A stretch of 64,000 bases of DNA from Eopsaltria australis (Eukaryota; Chordata; Aves; Passeriformes; Petroicidae): contig JAVTVJ010000861.1 of the NCBI GenBank assembly GCA_034509425.1, positions 235,094 through 299,093 on the forward strand. The letters are read 5' to 3'. Below the pieces are notes generated by a model. That model did no database searches. It was given only the letters and a program-made list of their open reading frames with translations, and was not told the DNA's origin. How positions within the stretch are numbered: the first letter of the stretch is position 1; each line of letters starts with the position of its first letter. The position numbers and the translations under genes were made by a program. Positions 53,874 through 64,000 of this stretch are shown piece by piece.

Positions 53874-55186
53874 TTGTACAATTTTCCCATAAAATTATGT
53901 GTGGTAGAAACAATACAAGATACTGGGGGGGAGGGACTTGAAGTTGATGTTGTAATACCTATCACCCAACCATCGGTTATGCTAAGCCTGAAAATTTTTG
54001 AAATTGGATCAAATATAATCAGGACCAGGTATGGTCTCTCAAACAAGTTAAATTGCTAATGCACAGAAATTCAGCCAACTTGTTCATCTTTTAACACAAA
54101 AAGACATAACCGGTGTTGTGGAAACAGGATTGGGAATCTTGAATAGCATTGATTCAGAAGTACTAAAGAATAAATTGGCTGTCACAATTAGAGATTTAAC
54201 CAAATTACAACGACCACTGCAGTTGTCATTAACCCACCAGTGGTTGTTATCAAACATATTAACTCAGTGAATGTTAACCGTACGCAATGCTTCAGTGCAT
54301 TCAATATTCCCTATCATTGCATTGGGGCTGAATTGGGGTGGAACTTTTCTTTATCCTTTTGAGCATAAGCAATGGACCTGTCAAATTGGTAAAAAAATGG
54401 CAAACTGTGGATTTAGAAACTTGTGTTGTCCGGGAACAACTAGGGTTCATTTGCGAAAGTAATGCAAGCAGAGCTCAGGACATTTGCTTAGACACGGAAC
54501 AGAATATCTGTCATTTTGAAATTCATCCTAAAGAGAATCCTGAAACAGTGCTTGTGTATATAGGCAATGGATGTGCATGCTTGAGAACTGCTTGTGACCG
54601 AGTAGTTGTAGAAAATTTGGTGATGGACACTAAAAATCATTCAAATTTTTGTGTTTGTAATTTTACTAAAATCGTAGGATGTGATTTTTCTTATTTAGCT
54701 CCAGTTACTTCTTATCACCTTTTGCAATCCAATTACTCGCTGATACACCAAGTTGTGCCTACCCGCATTGGGATGAACCTTACCTTGGTAAAGCAATTGT
54801 TGCTTCATCAGGATTTAATCGAAATTTTGGAGAAAATCAAGAAAAACGGACAGAAAACCTTGGTAACTGTTCATCACAATATAAACAAAATACATCGTGT
54901 TCTGGAAAAGGTAAGAAAGGATGCTGACCACAGTTGGTGGGATACCCTTTTTGGGTGGTCACCTACTGCCACAGGGGTCCTGAATAAATTGTGTCATCCC
55001 ATCATTGTTCTCTTGATTTTAGTTTTAGTAGGTTTTGTCTTATCGGCAATTTTGTATATCCTGAACTGGAAAATGATGAAACGAGTAGCATACTTGACAT
55101 CCATAATGAATATGCATAATCTGGTTGATGTTTCAACCTCTGTGGACACCCCTGACATTATTGATGCAAGGCGAGCTAAGGTGTAA
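53874..55186 (+). pseudogene. Env-like remnant, unit A (broken)
   Basis: Pieces in different frames. The first piece (53874-54059) ends in a stop. Next comes a stretch resembling the N-terminal heptad region of a retroviral transmembrane subunit (TGLGILNSIDSE). Then a longer part (to 55186) has Cys-rich segments (CACLRTAC, FCVCNF), N-glycosylation-type sites (NHS, NFT, NYS), a membrane-proximal SWWDTLFGW, a membrane span of about 25 residues (VLLILVLVGFVLSAILYIL region) and a short cytoplasmic tail. A one-base expansion in an A-run (54391-54397) and in-frame stops break it. No surface subunit with a receptor-binding domain was recognised. Confidence 0.75.
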
Positions 55187-55605
55187 TAAGAAATTGGATA
55201 AATATTTTACTGCTTATTGTAATCTAAACAATTATTAATGAAATATTAAGGTATTTTTATTGTTTTGTAATTCAATCAATTAATGTAATTTTAAGGTGTA
55301 ACAATGTATTAATGTAATCCTAAAGTATAATGATTTGAATAATTATTAATGAAATTTTATTATAATAAGGCAATTGTTGTCCTGTTGATTAATATGATTT
55401 TAAGTTACAATAAGAAATTAAACTGCTTTATTTGAATAATTATTAATGAAATTTTACTATAATAAGACAATTGTTGCCCTGTTGAAATTTAAACAAAATT
55501 TCATGCGATTAAAATTGCTTATTCTTTTGCTTTCTTTTCCCTTTTCCTTTTTCCTTCTCTCTTTCTCTTTTGTCTCTGTTTTCCGGGGTATGCTACTGGC
55601 ACGGA
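55187..55605 (+). repeat. AT-rich 3' segment with internal duplication, unit A
   Basis: Very AT-rich DNA in which a ~53-bp block (55336-55389) is repeated at 55433-55485, a 97-bp period; both blocks read 'gaataattattaatgaaatt...'. Unit B has only one copy. The segment ends in a ~70-bp pyrimidine tract (about 55512-55582) ahead of the 30-bp repeats. Confidence 0.75.
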
Positions 55606-55699
55606 CGAGTCCTGAAAACATCGTGACAACACTACAGACTCCAGAAGGCATCGTGACAACGCTACAGGTTCCTGACGACGATCGTGAGCCACGGGGTGG
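55606..55699 (+). repeat. 30-bp repeats directly before LTR 2
   Basis: The motif CATCGTGACAAC starts at 55619 and 55649, and a degenerate third unit (CGATCGTGAG) starts near 55679, so the period is 30 bp. The last bases before the LTR are ACGGGGTGG, the only candidate for a polypurine tract. The same arrangement precedes LTR 3 (60975-61068). Confidence 0.8.
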
Positions 55700-56374
55700 T
55701 GTAAAAGTCTAGACGGAAATCCCTATCTGCCTCACGACCATCGACAGAAGCAAAGGCCGAAAACCCAGAGACCCTAAGAGGGAAAAAGGACTTTTGCACA
55801 ATAGAAGTCCAGTCAGATCTTGATGGGGTGCATGCCAGGTGCCCAGGTGTACAGCAGAGCTGTGCTGCTGAGCTGTGCTGCAGAAGCGTGTTGGTACATG
55901 CCTGTGGGAACCGCATTCTCCCGGCTACCGGAATGGAAAGAACCGAACTATATGTCCTGTACAGCTGCACCTGTACTCTAAAACAATGGGCCTTACTCCC
56001 CACCTGCTGGCTACTTGCCCCTCGTCTCTGGAGGGATTGCCTCATCTCTTGCTTACCTGCCCCCCGCTTTCGAAAAGACTATAAAGAGACTCTCAAAAAG
56101 TACCCCTACGAGTACTCCCTACGGACGAGACGAATCCATCGGATCCGGACAACGAGGACTTCGTCGTGCCGTGGTAGCTATGCCCCCCCGTTCCCCTTTC
56201 TTTCTTTCTTCTCTCTCTCTCTCCTCTATCGCATAAGCGTGTTGTTGGCACTCAATAAAGTGCTTTTTGATTTTGATTTAAGCAAAAATACTTGTCCCTG
56301 TTTTCTTTTGCACTCTGAGATTCAAAGTAACGAACCATCACGACCCCCGCCCCTACGAGCGGATCGTGACATCA
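55700..56374 (+). repeat. LTR 2 (shared by units A and B, 675 bp)
   Basis: Same termini and order of elements as LTR 1: TATAAA at 56080-56085, a shorter CT tract, AATAAA at 56254-56259 and a terminal hairpin with one arm mutated (CCGCCC). The length differs from LTR 1 mainly in the CT-rich tract. Confidence 0.95.
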
Positions 56375-56376
56375 AT

Positions 56377-56394
56377 TGGCGTCACGGACAGGAT
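56377..56394 (+). other. Primer-binding site of unit B
   Basis: The 18-base TGGCGTCACGGACAGGAT is identical to that of unit A and sits two bases after LTR 2. Confidence 0.75.
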
Positions 56395-56835
56395 TCTGAG
56401 GCAGAAGGGGCTGCAAGGTTTTGTGTAATTTGTAACAGGGGAAGGACGTTTTGCTCCAGCCGCACCGAGCCCGACACTCCAAAAGGGTGAGCGGTGTCTA
56501 GAAAGCAAGGGGGGCATCTCGAATTTCCCGCAAACTGCACATGCCTAGGTGAAAAGCACCCCTATACTCTGTTGAGGGTTCTGTCCTCAGAATTTCACAA
56601 AAGAATCTCTTGGTGCAAAAGGGGGAGTGTTGTGTTTCTTTTTAAGGTGGGTGTGTAAGGAGTTAGTCTACTGGGTGTTAGGAGAGGCAACGCATTGTAA
56701 CTAAACAGAGCCTCCAGTAGACTTAGTCTCTTCGCCACTTTAGGGAAGAGAAGGGGAACACAGCCCGGTTCTCGGGACTGTGGATGCAACTAAGTTTTAC
56801 CTCCCTAAAGCGGTTTTCATTATCCCTTCGAAAAC
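56395..56835 (+). other. 5' leader of unit B
   Basis: Near-identical to the unit A leader. It lacks one G near 56813 relative to A, so the frame upstream of the ATG is not open in B. Confidence 0.7.
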
Positions 56836-59096
56836 ATGACCTCAAACACTAGAACAAAACATACAGCTTCATTTTATGCTTTGTTAGCAAAACACAATGC
56901 CCGACCCTCTCCAGGAGGGGAAGAGTGGGCACAAAACAACTGGTTTAATTTAGAAAATGTGATTGATAGAATTCACTCTTTACAGCGTGGGTCAAAATTC
57001 AGACTTGGCCGAGATAAAGCTGTAATTTGCTCTGTACTAGGAGCATGCCTTACATCGGCTATAGATCACCGCTTTAAGCGGTGCAGTGACCAGGAAACAA
57101 TAATAGACTCCCTGCAAAACTTAGTAGAAATTTTACAGAAACAATTAGAGGAAAAAGAGAATTATATTCTCTTGTTACAAGATCTCTTGAGAGAAAAATG
57201 TATTAAAAACTCAAGGAACACCGATCCACCACAAGACACAAAGGAAAAGGAATCACTTTACCCCCACAGAGAATTAAAGCAAGTAAAAAATTGTGGGGAA
57301 AACTGCTGTCCTCCTATGACACCTTTAATTAAAACAGAATATGTCTCCCAAGTGTCACTCACCGGAGGAGACCAAATTCATTTAACTGAACAGGAGGCCA
57401 GTGGATACTGGGGACATGATGTTTTCTTAACAACAGGAGACAAACATAACACCTCGTCCCCAACTCAGCATGCAACTTTCCAAGCTGGGGGACTCAATCC
57501 TCCAGACAGTGGAGACCCTTTAGCTATTGTTAGTACCCCTGATCAACTTCTAGAAAGCGTCCACAAAGCCGCTTGTCTGCAAACGATACATGAAAAGAAG
57601 TTGATTCCTGGATATGAATCCCCTATGCAACTGCCTGTGAAACCTGAAATGAAGACCCCTTTAATTCGGGGTCCCCCAGAATCCCTTCAAACCCACAGCG
57701 ATTGTCTTACAGAAAACTATAGCCACTGTGGGCCCCGTAGAGAGGCTGGAAAGATTCCCTGAAAACTTGACAGACCAAACTGGATCTACTGATCCCGGAT
57801 TTATCCCAAATTCTACACCCTCTCAACCATCGGGTTCACACTCGAATTCACCTCTTGGTGATCGCAAAGTTTGGACATGGAGTGAGGTTGCAGAAAATCT
57901 AATTAATTACAGTAGAAAATGTGGACCTGTAAAAACCCCAGAAGAGAAATCAGAGCAAACACTGGGTAGCAGGGACATTGGGGTCCCTAATAGCAAAAAC
58001 CCAGACAATAGAAAACCCAGTGGACCCCCCTTGCTTTCTCAAAGTCTGGGCAGTGAGCCAAAGAACCCCTCCCTCAGAGCCTGGGGAGTGAGCCAAAGAA
58101 GCCTTTCCTTCAAAGTCCAGGCAATGAGCCAAAACAGCTTTGTCCTCAAAAAACTGGCTTTTGGGAATTTGGTGGAAGGATATCCCACCTGATACCTTAA
58201 CCTCTTTAGATCAGATTAAAATGCCTGAATCCAGGAAAGATCTCCAATTATTGGTGTTCTGGAGGAAACACATCCCTGATTTTCCCATAATTGCCAGACC
58301 TTTTCATAACTTGCTGAGAAAAGGGGCAAAATGGGAATGGGATGCTTCTCAAGAAGAAGCATTGCAATTGCTGATTTTTGAAGCAATAGCTCACCAAGCC
58401 CTGGGCCCTATTCACCCTATAGATCCTTTCCAAGTGGGATTGGGATTTGCCACCTCAGGGTTGTCAGTACACATCTGGCAGCGGGGCCCTGAGGGCCCAA
58501 CAAGGCCTGTTGGTTTTTATTCCCGTGGCTTTAGAGATGCTGAAAAAAGATACACACTTTGGGAAAAGGGATTGTTTGTGGTTAGCTTAGCTTTCATACA
58601 AGTGGAGAAGATGACACGACAACAACCAATTGTTTTGAGTTGCCCTTTCAAAGTTATTAGGGCAGCTTCTACCGGGACCCCCCAACCTGACGGGGTGGCC
58701 CAGAGGGCCTTAGTTAGAAAGTGGGATGCTCAGATTGAACATTATTGTAACACTTTCTCAATAACTGAAGGAGCTGTAAAAAACCTGGCAATACAAGAAA
58801 GCTTCAGTAGCAGCCAAGACAAACCTGCCTCAGTTATTAAGGTAGCCCTCCACACTTCCTCCGGTGAAACAGAGGGGGAAGGCAGCGCCCAAGTTGGCGA
58901 GCTGATAGCTGTTTGGAGTGTTCTCCAACGTGAAGTACAGAATATCTTTCTTGTTTGTATTTATATTTGTTCCTATGCTGTGTTTCAGGAATGGACTGAG
59001 TGGCTTTCTTTTTGGCAGCAAAAAGCATGGACAGCCTCTGATGCCCTAGGAAAGGAGCATCAGACAAATACACGCTGGATAATTCCATCATTTTAA
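56836..59096 (+). pseudogene. Gag-like/pol-remnant fusion, unit B (frameshifted)
   Basis: Homologue of the intact frame of unit A with the same ATG (MTSNTRTKH). A one-base insertion near 57685 (CCCTTCAAACC against CACTCAAACC) ends the first part. The old frame resumes until a one-base loss near 58057 in the repeat region, and a small deletion near 58150 brings the pol part back in frame up to 59096. A further 12-bp in-frame deletion removes four residues at ~58247. The pol part again lacks the RNase H Asp (CIYICSYAVF). The copy cannot give the full fusion protein. Confidence 0.9.
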
Positions 59097-59334
59097 CCTT
59101 TTCTGCCCCTTGGTGGCAGGCTCTGTTGTGTTTACTTTTCACAGGGGAACTCCGAGGTACATGAAGAATTTATAGATTTAAAATAAATGCCATAGCAAAG
59201 CCCATACTGAGTGCAGTAGCTACATATTATGGTATAAACACCCCCCTTGTGCTGGATGACAAGAATAATGCTTTTTCCCTCCCTTTATGGTAACATGAGG
59301 TGATAATTGCTGAACTTTTTGTTAAACTTAGCTG
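59097..59334 (+). other. Unit B, region between the pol and env remnants
   Basis: Near-identical copy of 53636-53873. No gene recognised. Confidence 0.6.
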
Positions 59335-60611
59335 TTGTACAATTTTCCCATAAAATCATGTGTGGTAAAAACAATACAAGATACTGGGGGGGGACTTGAA
59401 GTTGATGTTGTAATACCTATCACCCAACCATTGGTTATGCTAAGCCTGAAAATTTTTGAAATTGGACCAAATATAATTAGGACCAGCTATGGTCTCTCAA
59501 ACAAGTTAAATTGCTAATGCACAGAAATTCAGCCACCTTGTTCATCTTTTAACACAAAGAGACATAACCGGTGTTGTGGGAACAGGATTGGGAATTTCGA
59601 ATAGCATTGATTCAGAAGTATTAATGAATAAATTGGCTATCACAATTAGAGATTTAACCAAATTATAACGACCACTGCAGTTGTCATTAACCCACCAGTG
59701 GTTGTTATCAAACATATTAACTCAGTGAATGTTAACCGTATGTAATGCTTCAGTGCATTCAATATTCCCTATCATCGCATTGGGGCTGAATCGGGGTGGA
59801 ACTATTCTTTATCCTTTTGAGCATAAACAATGGGCCCGTCCAATTGATAAAAAGTGGCAAACTGTGGATTTAGAAACTTGTGTTGTCCGGGAACAACTAG
59901 GGTTCATCTGTGAAAATAATGCAATTAGAGCTCAGGACATTTGCTTAGACACAGAACAGAATATCTGTCATTTTGAAATTCATCCTAAAGAGAATCCTGA
60001 AACAGCGCTTGTGTATATAGACAATGGATGTGCATGCTTGAGAACTGCTTGCGACCGAGTAGTTGTAGAAAATTTGGTGATGGACACTAAAAATCATTCA
60101 AATTTTTGTGTTTGTAATTTTACTAAAATCGTAGGATGTGATTTTTCTTATTCAGCTCCAGTTACTTCTTATCACCTTCTGCAATCCAATTACTCGCTGA
60201 TACACCAAGTTGTGCCTACCCCCATTGAGATGAACCTTACCTTGGTAAAGCAATTGTTGCTTCATCAGGATTTAATCGAAATTTTGGAAAAGATCAAGAA
60301 GAACGGACAGAAAACCTTGGTAACTGTTCATCACAATGTAAACAAAATGCATCGTGTTCTGGAAAGTGTAAGAAGGGATGCTGACCACAGTTGGTGGGAT
60401 ACCCTTTTTGGGTAGTCACCTACTGCCACAGGGGTCCTGAATAAGCTGTGTCATCCCATCATTGTTCTCCTGATTTTAGTATATCGTGAACTGGAGAATG
60501 ATGAAACGAGTAGCATACTTGACATCCATAAGGAATATGCATAATCTGGTTGATGTTTCATCGTCTGCGGACACCCCTGACATTATTGATGCAAGGCGAG
60601 CTAAGGTGTAA
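59335..60611 (+). pseudogene. Env-like remnant, unit B (broken)
   Basis: Same layout as in unit A. Here the middle part is open without the A-run frameshift: a 228-codon frame at 59729-60415, translated from an ATG. It is cut by a TAG where unit A has a Trp codon in the WWDTLFGW motif. Just downstream, a deletion of about 32 bp (near 60479) removes most of the membrane span. The product would be a soluble C-terminal env fragment, if any. Confidence 0.8.
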
Positions 60612-60974
60612 TAAGAAATTGGATAAATACTTTACTGCTCATTGTAATTTAATCAATTATTCATGAAATTTTAGGGTATTTTTATTGTTTTGTGATTCAA
60701 TCAATTAATGTAATTTTAAGATTTAACAATGCATTAATGTAATCCTAAAGTATAATTATTAATATGATTTTAAGCTATAATAAGAAATTAAACTGGTTTT
60801 ATCCAAATAATTATTAATGTAATTTTACTATAATAAGGCAATTGTTGCCCTGTTGAAGTTTAAACAAAATTTTATGTGATTAAAATTACTTATTCTTTTG
60901 TTTTCTTTTCCTTTTCTTTTCCCTTCTCTCTTTCTCTTTTGTCTCTGTTTTCCGGGGTATGCTACCGGCACGGA
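60612..60974 (+). repeat. AT-rich 3' segment, unit B
   Basis: Counterpart of 55187-55605 but without the 97-bp duplication. A pyrimidine tract (about 60893-60950) precedes the 30-bp repeats. Confidence 0.7.
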
Positions 60975-61068
60975 CGAGTCCTGAAGACATCGTGACAACA
61001 CTATCGAGTCCTGAAGACATTGAGACAACGCTACAGGTTCCTGACGACGATCGTGAGCCACGGGGTGG
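60975..61068 (+). repeat. 30-bp repeats directly before LTR 3
   Basis: Units start at 60988 (CATCGTGACAAC), 61018 (CATTGAGACAAC) and near 61048 (CGATCGTGAG). The period is 30 bp. It ends with ACGGGGTGG against the LTR. Confidence 0.8.
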
Positions 61069-61745
61069 TGTAAGAGTCTGGACGGAAATCCTTTGTCTGC
61101 CTCACGACCATCGACAGAAGCAGAGGCCGAAAACCCAGAGACCCTAAGAGGGGAGAAGGACTTTTACACAATAAAGTCCAGCCAGATCTTGATGGGGTGC
61201 CTGCCAGGTGCCCAGGCGTACTGCAGAGCTGTGCTGCTGAGCTGTGCTGCAGAGGCGTGTTGGAACACGCCCGTGGGAACCGCATCCTCCCGGCTACCGG
61301 GACGGAAAAAACCGAACTATATGTCCGGTACAGCTGCACCTGTACTCTAAAACAATGGGCCTTACTCCCCACCTGCTGGCTACTTGCCCCTCGTCTCTGG
61401 AGGGATTGCCTCATCTCTTGGTTACCTGCCCCCCCGCTTTCAAAAAGACTATAAAGAGACTCTCAAAAAGTACCCCTACGAGTACTCCCTACGGACGAGA
61501 CGAATCCATCGGATCCGGACAACGAGGACTTCGTCGTGCCGTGGTAGCTATGCCCCCCCCTTTCCCCTTTCTTTCTTTCTTCTCTCTCTCTCTCCTCTAT
61601 CGCATAAGCGTGTTGTTGGTACTCAATAAAGTGCTTTTTGATTTTGATTTAAGCAAAAATACTTGTCCCTGTTTTCTTTTGCACTCTGAGATTCAAAGTA
61701 ACGAACCATCACGACCCCCGCTCCTATGAGCGGATCGTGACATCA
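61069..61745 (+). repeat. LTR 3 (shared by units B and C, 677 bp)
   Basis: TGTAAGAG start and GACATCA end. TATAAA at 61450-61455 and AATAAA at 61625-61630. Its terminal hairpin matches LTR 1 rather than LTR 2. Small substitutions and CT-tract length changes separate it from the other two. Confidence 0.95.
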
Positions 61746-61747
61746 AT

Positions 61748-61765
61748 TGGCGTCACGGACAGGAT
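61748..61765 (+). other. Primer-binding site of unit C
   Basis: The 18-base TGGCGTCACGGACAGGAT is identical to those of A and B, two bases after LTR 3. Confidence 0.75.
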
Positions 61766-62209
61766 TCTGAGGCAGAAGGGGTTGCAAGGTTTTGTGTAGT
61801 TTGTAACGGGGGAAGGACATTTTGCTCCAGCCGCACCTAGCCCGACACTCCGAAAGGGGTGAACGGTTGTCTAGAAAGCAAGGGGGGCATCTCGAATTTC
61901 CCGCAAACTGCACATGCCTAGGTGAAAAGCACCCCTATACTCTGTTGAGGGTTCTGTCTTCAGAATTTCACAAAAGAATCTCTTGGTGCAAAAGGGGGAG
62001 TGTTGTGTTTCTTTTTTAAGGTGGGTGTGTAAGGAGTTAGTCTACTGGGTGTTAGGAGAGGCAACGGATTGTAACTAAACAGAGCCTCCAGTAGACTCAG
62101 TCTCTTCGCCACTTTAGGGAAGAGAAGGGGAACACAGCCCGGCTCTCGGAACTGTGGATGCAACTAAGTTTTACCTCCCTAAAGCGGTTTTCATTATCCC
62201 TTCGAAAAC
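61766..62209 (+). other. 5' leader of unit C
   Basis: Near-identical to the leaders of A and B with a few single-base indels. Confidence 0.7.
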
Positions 62210-64000
62210 ATGACCTCAAACACTAAAACAAAACATACAGCTGCATTTTATGCTTTGTTAGCAAAACACAATGCCCAACCCTCTCCAGGAGGGGACGAGT
62301 GGGCACAAAACAACTGGTTTAATTTAGAAAATGTGATTGATAGAATTTACTCTTTACAGCGTGGGTCAAAATTCAGACTTGGCCGAGATAAAGCTGTAAT
62401 TTGCTCTGTACTAGGAGCATGCCTTACCTCGGCTATAGATCACCGCTTTAAGCGGTGCAGTGAGCAGGAAACAATAATAGACTCCCTGCAAAACTTAGTA
62501 GAAATTTTACAGAAACAATTAGAGGAAAAAGAGAATTATATTCTCTTGTTACAAGATCTTTTGAGAGAAAAATGTCCAAAAGACTCAAGGAACACCGATC
62601 CACCACCTGACACAAAGGAAAAGGAAACACCTTATCCCTTCAAGGAATTAAAACAAGTAAAAAATTGTGGGCAAAACTGCTGTCCTCATCTAAGACCTTT
62701 AATTAAAACAGAATATGTCTCCCAAGTGTCACTCACCGGAGGAGACCAAATTCATTTAACTGAACAGGAGGCCAGTGAATACTGGGGACATGATGTTTTC
62801 TTAACAACAAGAGACAAACATAACACCTCGTCCCCAACTCAGCATGCAACTTTCCAAGCTGGGGGACTCAATCCTCCAGAAAGCGGAGACCCTTTAGCTA
62901 TTGTTAGTACCCCTGATCAACTTCCAGAAAGCATCCACAAAGCTGCTTGTCTGCAAATGATACATGAAAAGAAGTTGATTCCTGAATATGAATCCCCTGT
63001 GCAACTGCCTGTGAAACCTGAAATGAAGACCCCTTTAATTCGGGGTCCCCCAGAATCACTCAAACCCACAGCGATTGTCTTACAGAAAACCATAGCAGTT
63101 GTGGGCCCCGTAGAGAAGCTGGAAAGATTCCTTGAAAACCCGACAGATCAAACTGGATCTACTGATCCTGGGAATGCCCCAAATTCTACACCTTCTCAGC
63201 CGTTGGGTTCACACTTGAATTCACCTGCCAGTGATCACAAAGTTTATACATGTAGTAAGGTTGCAGAAGATCCAATTAATTACAATAGAAAATGTGGACC
63301 TGTAAAAACCCCACAAGAGAAATCAGAGAAAACACTGGCTAGCAGGGACATTGGGGTCCCTCATAGTGAAAACCCAGACAATAGTGGACCCCCCTTGCTT
63401 TCTCAAAGTCTGGGCAGTGAGCCTAAAGAACCCCTCCCTCAGAGCCTGGGAAGTGAGCCAAAGCAGCCTTTCCTTCAAAGTCCAGGCAACAACCCAAAAC
63501 AACTTTGTCTTCAAAACCAGGTAAACTGGTTTTTGGGAATTTGGTGGAAGGATATCCCACCTGAAACCTTAACCTTTTTAGATCAGATTAAAATGCCTGA
63601 ATCTAGGAAAGATCTCCAACATGCTTTAGGGTTATTGATGTTCTGGAGAAAACACATCCCTGATTTTTCCATAATTGCCAGACCTCTTTATAACTTGCTG
63701 AGAAAAGGGGTGAAATGGGAATGGGATGCTTCTCAAGAAGAAGCCTTACAATTGCTGATTTTTGAAGCAATAGCTCACCAAGCCCTAGGCCCTATTCACC
63801 CTACAGATCCTTTCCAAGTGGAATGGGGATTTGCTTCCTCAGGGCTGTCAGTTCACATCTGGCAGCGGGGCCCTGAGGGCCCAACAAGACCTGTTGGTTT
63901 TCACTCCCGTGGCTTCAGAGATGCCGAGAAAAGATACACTATCTGGGAAAAGGGGCTGTTTTTGGTTAGCTTAGCTCTGATAGAAGTGGAGAAAATTACA
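62210..64000 (+). CDS. Gag-like/pol-remnant fusion, unit C (partial, open to window edge)
   Basis: Starts at the ATG shared with units A and B and stays open for all 597 codons visible, with no frameshift relative to unit A. It covers the N-terminal domain, coiled coil, Pro-rich part, 13-residue repeats (LGSEPKEP..., LGSEPKQP..., PGNNPKQL...), RT thumb and part of the connection domain. It differs from A by scattered substitutions, including clustered ones after the coiled coil. The remaining ~160 residues lie beyond the window, so completeness cannot be judged. Confidence 0.85.
   Translation, partial: MTSNTKTKHTAAFYALLAKHNAQPSPGGDEWAQNNWFNLENVIDRIYSLQRGSKFRLGRDKAVICSVLGACLTSAIDHRFKRCSEQETIIDSLQNLVEILQKQLEEKENYILLLQDLLREKCPKDSRNTDPPPDTKEKETPYPFKELKQVKNCGQNCCPHLRPLIKTEYVSQVSLTGGDQIHLTEQEASEYWGHDVFLTTRDKHNTSSPTQHATFQAGGLNPPESGDPLAIVSTPDQLPESIHKAACLQMIHEKKLIPEYESPVQLPVKPEMKTPLIRGPPESLKPTAIVLQKTIAVVGPVEKLERFLENPTDQTGSTDPGNAPNSTPSQPLGSHLNSPASDHKVYTCSKVAEDPINYNRKCGPVKTPQEKSEKTLASRDIGVPHSENPDNSGPPLLSQSLGSEPKEPLPQSLGSEPKQPFLQSPGNNPKQLCLQNQVNWFLGIWWKDIPPETLTFLDQIKMPESRKDLQHALGLLMFWRKHIPDFSIIARPLYNLLRKGVKWEWDASQEEALQLLIFEAIAHQALGPIHPTDPFQVEWGFASSGLSVHIWQRGPEGPTRPVGFHSRGFRDAEKRYTIWEKGLFLVSLALIEVEKIT

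Larger units (their letters stand above)
50212..64000 (+). mobile_element. Tandem endogenous retrovirus array (three units, shared LTRs)
   Basis: Three long terminal repeats (starting at 50212, 55700 and 61069) alternate with three internal regions in the same orientation. The periods are 5488 and 5369 bp. Sequence homology with the other LTRs begins abruptly at TGTAAGAG (50212), which marks the left insertion boundary; the DNA before it is unrelated. Neighbouring units share one LTR, the structure expected from LTR-LTR recombination rather than independent insertions. Units A and B differ at roughly 4 positions in a 230-bp non-coding stretch compared by eye (53640-53870 against 59100-59330), so amplification looks recent. 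The third unit is cut by the window edge, so the total number is unknown. Confidence 0.95.

Noticed and set aside
55828..56490. Sense frame of 220 codons crossing LTR 2 into the leader
   Set aside because: It begins with GTG, runs through TATA, the CT tract, the poly(A) signal and the primer-binding site, and is not kept at the same length in the other LTRs. A shadow frame.

Overview
This is bird nuclear DNA. It contains 18 recognisable fragments of CR1, the main avian LINE. It also contains six exons of a vertebrate protein kinase C gene with canonical splice sites on the minus strand, and an LTR-retrovirus array. Gene density is low, and no bacterial-type operons, tRNAs or rRNAs were seen.

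Layout. (1) From 1 to about 34.5 kb the DNA is non-coding: CR1 fragments in both orientations, a perfect (TCTCC)19 array at 907-1001, a diverged direct duplication (12880-13023 and 13834-13980), two G-quadruplex-type tracts and two transcription-factor motif clusters. No exon could be recognised there. (2) From about 34.5 to 45.4 kb, on the minus strand, lies the 3' end of PRKCQ (protein kinase C theta). Six exons cover the C-terminal lobe of the kinase, the turn motif, the hydrophobic motif, the stop codon and a probable 3'UTR. All five introns between them are GT-AG and the reading frame is continuous. (3) From 45.4 to 50.2 kb is intron or 5' flank of that gene, with three CR1 fragments. (4) From 50212 to the right edge is a head-to-tail array of endogenous retrovirus units on the plus strand: LTR, unit A, LTR, unit B, LTR, unit C (cut by the window). 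The spacing is about 5.4-5.5 kb and each LTR is shared by two neighbours.

The retroviral units are heavily deleted and alike in design. Each has a primer-binding site resembling the 3' end of a serine tRNA and a leader of about 0.45 kb. One long reading frame joins a gag-like coiled-coil protein directly to the thumb, connection and RNase H remnants of pol. Protease, RT palm and integrase are missing. A broken env transmembrane-type remnant follows, then an AT-rich segment and 30-bp repeats before the next LTR. The chimeric frame is intact in unit A (756 codons) and open for all 597 visible codons in unit C, but frameshifted in unit B. The array lies antisense to PRKCQ, probably inside a PRKCQ intron, because the upstream kinase exons are not found before the right edge.

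The most interesting candidate is this preserved gag-like/pol-remnant fusion gene. It recalls the layout, as remembered, of the chicken ENS-1/ERNI ('Soprano') elements. Family names rest on remembered motifs, since no database search was possible.
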